Source: DASPWV01 sp046727855
GTDB lineage: Bacteria; Acidobacteriota; Vicinamibacteria; Vicinamibacterales; UBA2999
Length of the DNA stretch: 9,988 bases
Assembly (NCBI GenBank): GCA_046727855.1
Contig: JBKPDL010000008.1
Span: forward strand, 1 to 9,988
Direction of reading: 5' to 3'
The translations under genes were made by a program, and so were the position numbers. Below the pieces are notes generated by a model that saw only the letters and a program-made list of their open reading frames with translations, searched no databases and had not been told where the DNA came from. Positions 6,386 through 9,988 of this stretch are shown here, one piece after another; within the stretch, counting starts at the first letter, position 1, and each line of letters begins with the position of its first letter.

Positions 6386-6920
6386 CTACTTACCGCCCGT
6401 ACGCCACGACACGCCGTTATAAACGCGCCAATGCTCAGATGCCTGCCGGCCGAGGCCGTTGAACCAGCGCGCATCGGTGCGAAGCCCCAATCGTCATTCA
6501 CCGGCACCTTGACGCCGCCTCCTGCGTTGATCGAGAACGCCGTTCGCGCCTGCGTGGCGAGCGTTCCGTCCGGCTGCTCCAACGCGGTGCCGTACTGTTC
6601 GAGACCGGCTCCCGCCGCAAGATACGGCGTAATTCGCCGCCATTGCGGCAGGTCGTAGAACGCGCTCACATGCGCGCTCAGCGCGTTGAGTTCGGCGCGG
6701 CGGTAACCCAATTCAGCTTCGACGCTGACCGTCTCGGTGACGGGAAACGTGATAGCCGTTCCGACGCGTGACGACAAGGGGTCGCCGAGTGAAAGAAAAG
6801 GGGTGACGATGACAGGCGTGCCGCTGATGTCTTCGCGATCGCGCGACTGTGCCTGAGCCGGACCCGCGAGCGCCGTCAACAACAGCGCGCATACGGTGAT
6901 TTGGACGAACGAATCTTCAT
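6386..6920 (-). pseudogene. Outer-membrane beta-barrel protein, two frameshifts
   Basis: The reconstructed product is about 178 residues: a signal peptide (core FVQITVCALLLTALAGPAQA, cut after AQA), then alternating beta strands typical of small OmpA-like or opacity-type barrels (VGTAITFPVTETVSVEAELG; LSAHVSAFYDL; ITPYLAAGAGLEQY; AFSINAGGGVKVPVND). It ends with DARWFNGLG and then WRVYNGVSWRTGGK. The best start is ATG at 6920-6918, with GGAAGGA just upstream, but it is out of frame with the signal peptide. One more copy of the TTCG unit that follows the start would restore MKIRSFVQITV. A second break lies at the G4 run (6485-6488 on plus), where one extra G would give WGLRTDARWF. No intact start serves the long frame. 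Confidence 0.82.
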
Positions 6921-7071
6921 GGAGTCCTTCCAGTCCGCGCAGTTCGCGGAGTCTGAAGTTCTTAGACGTGGCGCGCACATCTTTGGACGGCCGCGCTACA
7001 AACGCCTCCCCCATCAACATCTGCGGAGTCGAAACCGCCGTGCCACGGTGCACGAATCCAGGAAGGCAAGG
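6921..7071. promoter_or_regulatory. Divergent intergenic region
   Basis: About 150 bp separates the starts of the barrel pseudogene (minus) and the DUF1554-like pseudogene (plus), so promoters for both should lie here. I do not see convincing -35/-10 boxes or operators. The only clear signals are the two ribosome sites, GGAAGGA for the minus gene and AGGAAGG for the plus gene. Confidence 0.4.
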
Positions 7072-7725
7072 ATGATGAATCGCTCTTCCCTCCTACTCGT
7101 GTTCCTGATCAGTGCCGGCTGCGATGACGGACCGACGTCGCCGTCAGGTCCAGCGGTGAGTTTCTTCGTCACCAGCGCAACGAGTGTCACCGGCAACCTT
7201 GGCGGCCTGAGCGCGCCGACGCCACCTGTCAACGCCTCGCGGCGGCCGCGGGCTACGGCGATCGCAGTTGGCGGGCCTTCTCAGTGTCGAGCGCAATCCG
7301 GCGAACAACAATCAGCCGACGCACGCGCGCGATCGCATCGGTACCGGACCTCGGTACAACGTCAATCTCGTCCTCGTCGCGAACAACTTTACCGAGCTCC
7401 ACGCGCGAACCGGCGACGCGGCCGTGTTCCTCGACGAGCGTGGTCAGCGCATCAACGGACAGTGGACCGGTTCGCCAAGTCTTGTTGAACACGACATCCT
7501 CACGGGATCGAACGCGGACGGCACGTTGGCTCCCGGCCTCACGTGCGCCGACTGGACATCCGACTCCACCACGCTCGCTGCCCAAGTGGGTCACTCGGAT
7601 AGTATGGGACCGAACCAGAGTACGGCTGGCACACTCGCATCGTGGAACCGGCGCACACGAATCAGAATTGCTCGAACACCGCACCACGCGGCGGGGCGGG
7701 CCGCTTCTACTGCTTCGCTCGGTGA
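7072..7725 (+). pseudogene. DUF1554-like (lectin-fold type) lipoprotein, three frameshifts
   Basis: The frame starts MMNRSSLLLVFLISAGC, a lipoprotein signal with lipobox SAGC. It has an AGGAAGG ribosome site, and the second ATG at 7075 is an alternative start. The mature part then reads across three frames: FFVTSATSVTGNLGGLS; (shift near 7213) ADATCQRLAAAAGYGDRSWR; (shift near 7274) LLSVERNPANNNQPTHARDR, INGQWTGSPSLVEHDILTGS, PGLTCADWTS, STAGTLASWN; (shift near 7644) AHTNQNCSNTAPRGGAGRFY-CFAR and TGA. The TSxTxGNLGGLSGADxxCQ opening, WTG, CxxWTS and terminal FYC pattern recall DUF1554, known from Leptospira surface proteins. Each shift is explained by one missing base. The family call is from memory. 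Confidence 0.75.
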
Positions 7726-7750
7726 TACGTCGCGTGGCGCGCGCGTCGTA

Positions 7751-7808
7751 GCCGGGGCTTTCCTGATAGAGCGGCTCATCATTCGCCGCGGTCGCAGGAA
7801 GCCCCGGC
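7751..7808. terminator. Large hairpin between convergent genes
   Basis: GCCGGGGCTTTCCTG (7751-7765) pairs with CAGGAAGCCCCGGC (7795-7808) over 14 bp with one bulged T. The 29-base loop holds a second stem, GCGGC/GCCGC (7771-7775 with 7785-7789). It lies between the ends of the DUF1554-like gene and the converging lipoprotein gene, so a two-way transcription stop is plausible. There is no T-tract, and it may instead be another palindromic repeat. Confidence 0.55.
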
Positions 7809-7822
7809 GAAGACGCTGTCCC

Positions 7823-8236
7823 TTATGGCGTTGTCCTTCCCGGCGGTAGCAGTGGACAGAGGAAATAGTGATCGGTGGCGTCCTGCACACCATTGCCGTT
7901 CAAGTCTTCCCACCAGCGGCCTCCGAGATAGCCGGGATCACCGGGGCCGAACTCAGTGGTGCCATTCTCCAGGAGTTGAAATTTTCCTTCCATCGGAAGA
8001 GGATCGCGTGCCACGAAGGTGTCGAAATACAGGCCCTGGCTGGTGACATACACGATCGCGGTCGTGGCAGCACGACCACCCGCAGCTGATGCCGAAATCC
8101 CAGCCGAGGAGGAGGCCGAGAGTGTTGTGGACGAGGCGGATGTGGCCGGCAATCGGGATGGAGCGAGCGGTTGCGATGAGCACGCAGCGATCATGAGGGG
8201 GGCAATCAACGGCAACAAGATCCTTGTTCGAATCAT
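7823..8236 (-). CDS. Hypothetical lipoprotein with EF-hand-like loop
   Basis: A 137-residue protein of unrecognised family. The signal peptide MIRTRILLPLIAPLMIAAC ends in a good lipobox (IAAC, Cys19). A Ser/Ala-rich linker follows to about residue 58. The folded part includes TAIVYVTSQGLYFDTFVARD, FQLLENGTTEFGPGDPGYLG and RWWEDLNGNGVQDATDHYFL, ending PLLPPGRTTP. DLNGNGVQDATD has acidic or Asn residues at EF-hand loop positions 1, 3, 5, 9 and 12, so calcium binding is possible. The start at 8236 has AAGGAA 8 bases upstream. A short open frame on the same strand (8467-8264) ends 27 bases upstream of the ATG, but I cannot support it as a gene. I infer an envelope location only. Confidence 0.82.
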   Translation of the reverse strand: MIRTRILLPLIAPLMIAACSSQPLAPSRLPATSASSTTLSASSSAGISASAAGGRAATTAIVYVTSQGLYFDTFVARDPLPMEGKFQLLENGTTEFGPGDPGYLGGRWWEDLNGNGVQDATDHYFLCPLLPPGRTTP

Positions 8237-8478
8237 GTGAAGTTCCTTGTTGATGTGAAGCGTTCAACGGGTTAGGACCTGCAACGCAAGCACGACAGTG
8301 TTGCTGAACAATCTCCGGCGCACGAACCCTTCCTTCTGAGCGGACTCGGCCCTCGTGATGTGAGTCGCGAACACACGCGAAATCCCCCTTTTGTTACCGC
8401 CTGGACACGCCCCGGTGCTCAGCAGTGACATCGCAAGTTCGTTGACGCGATGCCGCAACCATCGCATGATTCACACCC
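8237..8478. other. Divergent intergenic region
   Basis: It lies between the lipoprotein (minus) and the first barrel gene (plus). It must carry promoters for both, but I see no strong boxes. A 67-codon minus-strand frame (8467-8264) passes through it without a recognisable domain or a convincing ribosome site. Confidence 0.4.
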
Positions 8479-9159
8479 GTGTTCTCCCTTGTGCGAAGCG
8501 TCACGATGAGTGTTGTCGTTGTCGCGCCAGCAACGTCGGCGGCGTTCGCGCAGTCGGAAATGCGGCCGTATGCCAGTGCGCTCGTCGGGGTCTCGACGCT
8601 CTCGGCGGATGGACGAGCGGCGACCGCGCCTGACGCGGCGTTCTCGCTTTACGAACCGGAAAACGGACCTGCGCTGAGCGTGCAGGGCGGTCTACACGTC
8701 ACGCGTTTCTTCAGCGTGCAGGCGATATACGTTTGGAATCGCAACGATCTGACACTGCTCTCGTCCGTCGTCTCACCACAACGCAACGCCTTTTATGAAC
8801 AAGAACGGTCCAGCCAACAACACATCACGGGAGTGGAGGCGTTGCTCTTCGTCCGTCATCGCGAGAGTCGTGTGCGACCGTATATGGCTGGCGGCATGGC
8901 CGTCGTTCGATTTACGAGTGACCGCACTCGGGATGTGCACATCAATGGTCTCGGGCCTCCGGTCGATCGGTTTCGCTCCACGCGCGTTGCCTTTCGCGTC
9001 GCCGTCGGCATCGACGTCCGATTACGTAAGCAATCGTGGTTTCGGTATACCTACGGAGAAACGTTGAGCGCGAATCCTGTGAGCGCTCAACTGATGCCGA
9101 TGGGGCAGCGTCGCCTCGGCAATTTTCAAAGTCTGTTTGGATGGGTGTGGCAGCCGTGA
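8479..9159 (+). CDS. Outer-membrane beta-barrel protein, tandem copy 1
   Basis: A 226-residue protein. The GTG start gives MFSLVRSVTMSVVVVAPATS followed by AAFAQ, a signal peptide cut after FAQ. No clear ribosome site precedes it, so the start is uncertain, and the in-frame ATG at 8506 is an alternative. The mature part alternates hydrophobic and polar residues as in a small barrel: MRPYASALVGVSTLSADG, YEPENGPALSVQGGLHVTRF, FSVQAIYVWNRNDLTL, VRPYMAGGMAVVRF, FRVAVGIDVRL, WFRYTYGETL. It is clearly paralogous to the next gene (PENG, YVWNRND, NPVSAQLMPMG, SLFG shared in order). Its C-terminus WVWQP lacks the terminal aromatic residue of the usual barrel-assembly signal, unlike copy 2. Ligand or function is unknown. 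Confidence 0.82.
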   Translation: MFSLVRSVTMSVVVVAPATSAAFAQSEMRPYASALVGVSTLSADGRAATAPDAAFSLYEPENGPALSVQGGLHVTRFFSVQAIYVWNRNDLTLLSSVVSPQRNAFYEQERSSQQHITGVEALLFVRHRESRVRPYMAGGMAVVRFTSDRTRDVHINGLGPPVDRFRSTRVAFRVAVGIDVRLRKQSWFRYTYGETLSANPVSAQLMPMGQRRLGNFQSLFGWVWQP

Positions 9160-9161
9160 CG

Positions 9162-9851
9162 ATGTGGAGTCCGCCTGGTGTCCGGCGGGTGCTGACCGCG
9201 ACGTTGACGATGATCACATTTACGTCTGCCGCGCAGGCGCAGGAGGCTCGACGTTGGTACGCGGGCGTGATGATCGGTGTCTCCGCACTGTCATCCGACG
9301 TGCGATCGGTGACCACGATGAACGACGCGCGCATCGGCATGTACAAACCGGAAAACGGCCTGGCGCTCAACGCGTTCGGCGGGGTTCACCTGTGGAAGTA
9401 CTTTAGTCTTCAGACCAACTACATGTGGAACCGTAATGAGGTTACGCTGATCGCGGCGGCGACCGGGAGTGCTTCCTCAGCGTTCTATGAGAATCAGCGC
9501 ACGAGCGCGCAGAACGCGTTAGTGGTCGATGGCCTGATTTACTTTCGTGGGTTGCGGAGTGCCGTGCGGCCGTACCTTGGCACCGGTTTGTCGATCATGC
9601 GGTTCAACAGTCGCGCGGTTGCGACGTCACTCACGGGACAACTCGAGTTGCCCGCAAGCGAGTTCTCGTCAACGCGGCTCGCCTTGCGCTCTCATGTGGG
9701 GATTGATCTTTGGGTGTCGCGGCAGCTCGCCGTGCGCTACAGTTTCAGCGAGACGATCAGTGGCAATCCGATTAGCCCGCACCTGATGCCGATGGGCGAA
9801 CGCGGACTCGCGAATTACCAGAACCTGTTCGGCATCGTCGGTCGCTTCTAG
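9162..9851 (+). CDS. Outer-membrane beta-barrel protein, tandem copy 2
   Basis: A 229-residue protein beginning MWSPPGVRRVLTATLTMITF, a signal peptide with a TSAAQAQ cleavage region. An in-frame ATG at 9141 (MGVAAVTMW) would overlap copy 1 by 19 bp and is an alternative start. Strands include WYAGVMIGVSALSSDV, YKPENGLALNAFGGVHLWKY, FSLQTNYMWNRNEVTL, VRPYLGTGLSIMRF, LALRSHVGIDLWV and LAVRYSFSETI, ending HLMPMGERGLANYQNLFG and IVGRF with the C-terminal Phe typical of proteins inserted by the Bam machinery. The start lies 2 bp after the copy 1 stop, so the pair is probably co-transcribed and translationally coupled. It arose by tandem duplication and has since diverged. An IS630 end lies immediately downstream. 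Confidence 0.87.
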   Translation: MWSPPGVRRVLTATLTMITFTSAAQAQEARRWYAGVMIGVSALSSDVRSVTTMNDARIGMYKPENGLALNAFGGVHLWKYFSLQTNYMWNRNEVTLIAAATGSASSAFYENQRTSAQNALVVDGLIYFRGLRSAVRPYLGTGLSIMRFNSRAVATSLTGQLELPASEFSSTRLALRSHVGIDLWVSRQLAVRYSFSETISGNPISPHLMPMGERGLANYQNLFGIVGRF

Positions 9852-9988
9852 TACCGCGTCTCTAAAGTCATGTTAACGAGCGCGCCTTACGACCTTTTTA
9901 ATCAGGTCGGCCGGTTGCTTCGTCCACACGAACGGGCGCGGGTGGTCATTCCATCGCTCGATATAGCGCCGAATATGCGTCACCAGCG
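9852..9988 (-). mobile_element. IS630-family element, 3' part (runs off the window)
   Basis: The transposase fragment runs into the right edge. The element end appears to be just after the barrel gene stop: a TA dinucleotide (9852-9853) followed by CCGCGTCTCTAAAGTCATG. IS630 elements insert at and duplicate TA, so this TA is the likely target duplication. The terminal repeat cannot be confirmed because the other end is outside the window. Confidence 0.65.
9873..9988 (-). CDS. IS630-family transposase, C-terminal fragment
   Basis: The minus strand encodes LVTHIRRYIERWNDHPRPFV followed by WTKQPADLIKKVVRRAR and TAA. HIRRYIERWN, HPRPFVWTK and a final helix with basic residues are the usual C-terminus of IS630-type DDE transposases. 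The catalytic domain would lie to the right of the window, so whether the gene is intact is unknown. Confidence 0.85.
   Translation of the reverse strand, partial: LVTHIRRYIERWNDHPRPFVWTKQPADLIKKVVRRAR

Noticed and set aside
6295..7053. 252-codon minus-strand frame as an intact barrel protein
   Set aside because: Its first ~50 residues read through the divergent intergenic region and its last ~65 come from a shifted frame and the palindromic repeat. Only the middle part is the barrel.
8264..8467. 67-codon minus-strand frame upstream of the EF-hand-like lipoprotein
   Set aside because: It has no recognisable domain, no clear ribosome site and unremarkable length for high-GC DNA. A leader peptide role is possible but unsupported.

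Overview
The window reads as chromosomal DNA of a GC-rich soil-type bacterium, most likely an Acidobacteriota of the Vicinamibacteria kind. This is inferred from an orphan MacB/FtsX-type permease of the acidobacterial 'ADOP' style with no ATPase beside it, small outer-membrane barrels and lipoproteins, dispersed GCGGACCT palindromes, a GATC-rich low-complexity array, and an IS630 remnant. No marker gene for taxonomy is present.

Layout: 1-560 is a non-coding GATC-rich tandem array that switches strand near position 172. 561-1853 (minus) is homoserine dehydrogenase. It is preceded by a complete SAM-I (S-box) riboswitch and a good sigma70-type promoter, so the supply of homoserine for methionine and threonine is probably shut down by S-adenosylmethionine. 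The riboswitch ends 2 bases before the start codon and the Shine-Dalgarno sequence lies inside its P4/P1 region, which points to translational control. 1995-2229 is intergenic and holds two kinds of palindromic or degenerate repeat. 2230-2751 (plus) is a small membrane protein (DUF1440-like, tentative). It converges without a gap on a DUF4142 lipoprotein (2752-3357, minus), which forms a two-gene operon with a shortened ChrB-type chromate-resistance protein (3401-4156, minus). The chrB upstream region is AT-rich and contains a perfect 14-bp palindrome.

4224-7725 is a decaying stretch. It holds an ADOP permease pseudogene whose N-terminal ~265 bp has been inverted in place and which also carries an internal deletion and a frameshift. 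Next is an outer-membrane barrel gene (minus) with two frameshifts, then a divergent DUF1554-like lipoprotein gene (plus) with three. A large palindromic repeat separates the permease and barrel pseudogenes. The genes outside this stretch are open.

7823-8236 (minus) is a small lipoprotein with an EF-hand-like loop. 8479-9159 and 9162-9851 (plus) are tandem paralogous outer-membrane barrels. From about 9854 the 3' end of an IS630-family element begins, and its transposase (minus) runs off the right edge.

Overall this is an accessory cell-envelope neighbourhood showing gene decay and rearrangement, next to one clearly regulated housekeeping gene. I did not find a convincing new multi-gene system. 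The strongest observations are the riboswitch architecture, the strand-switching array and the in-place inversion in the permease pseudogene.
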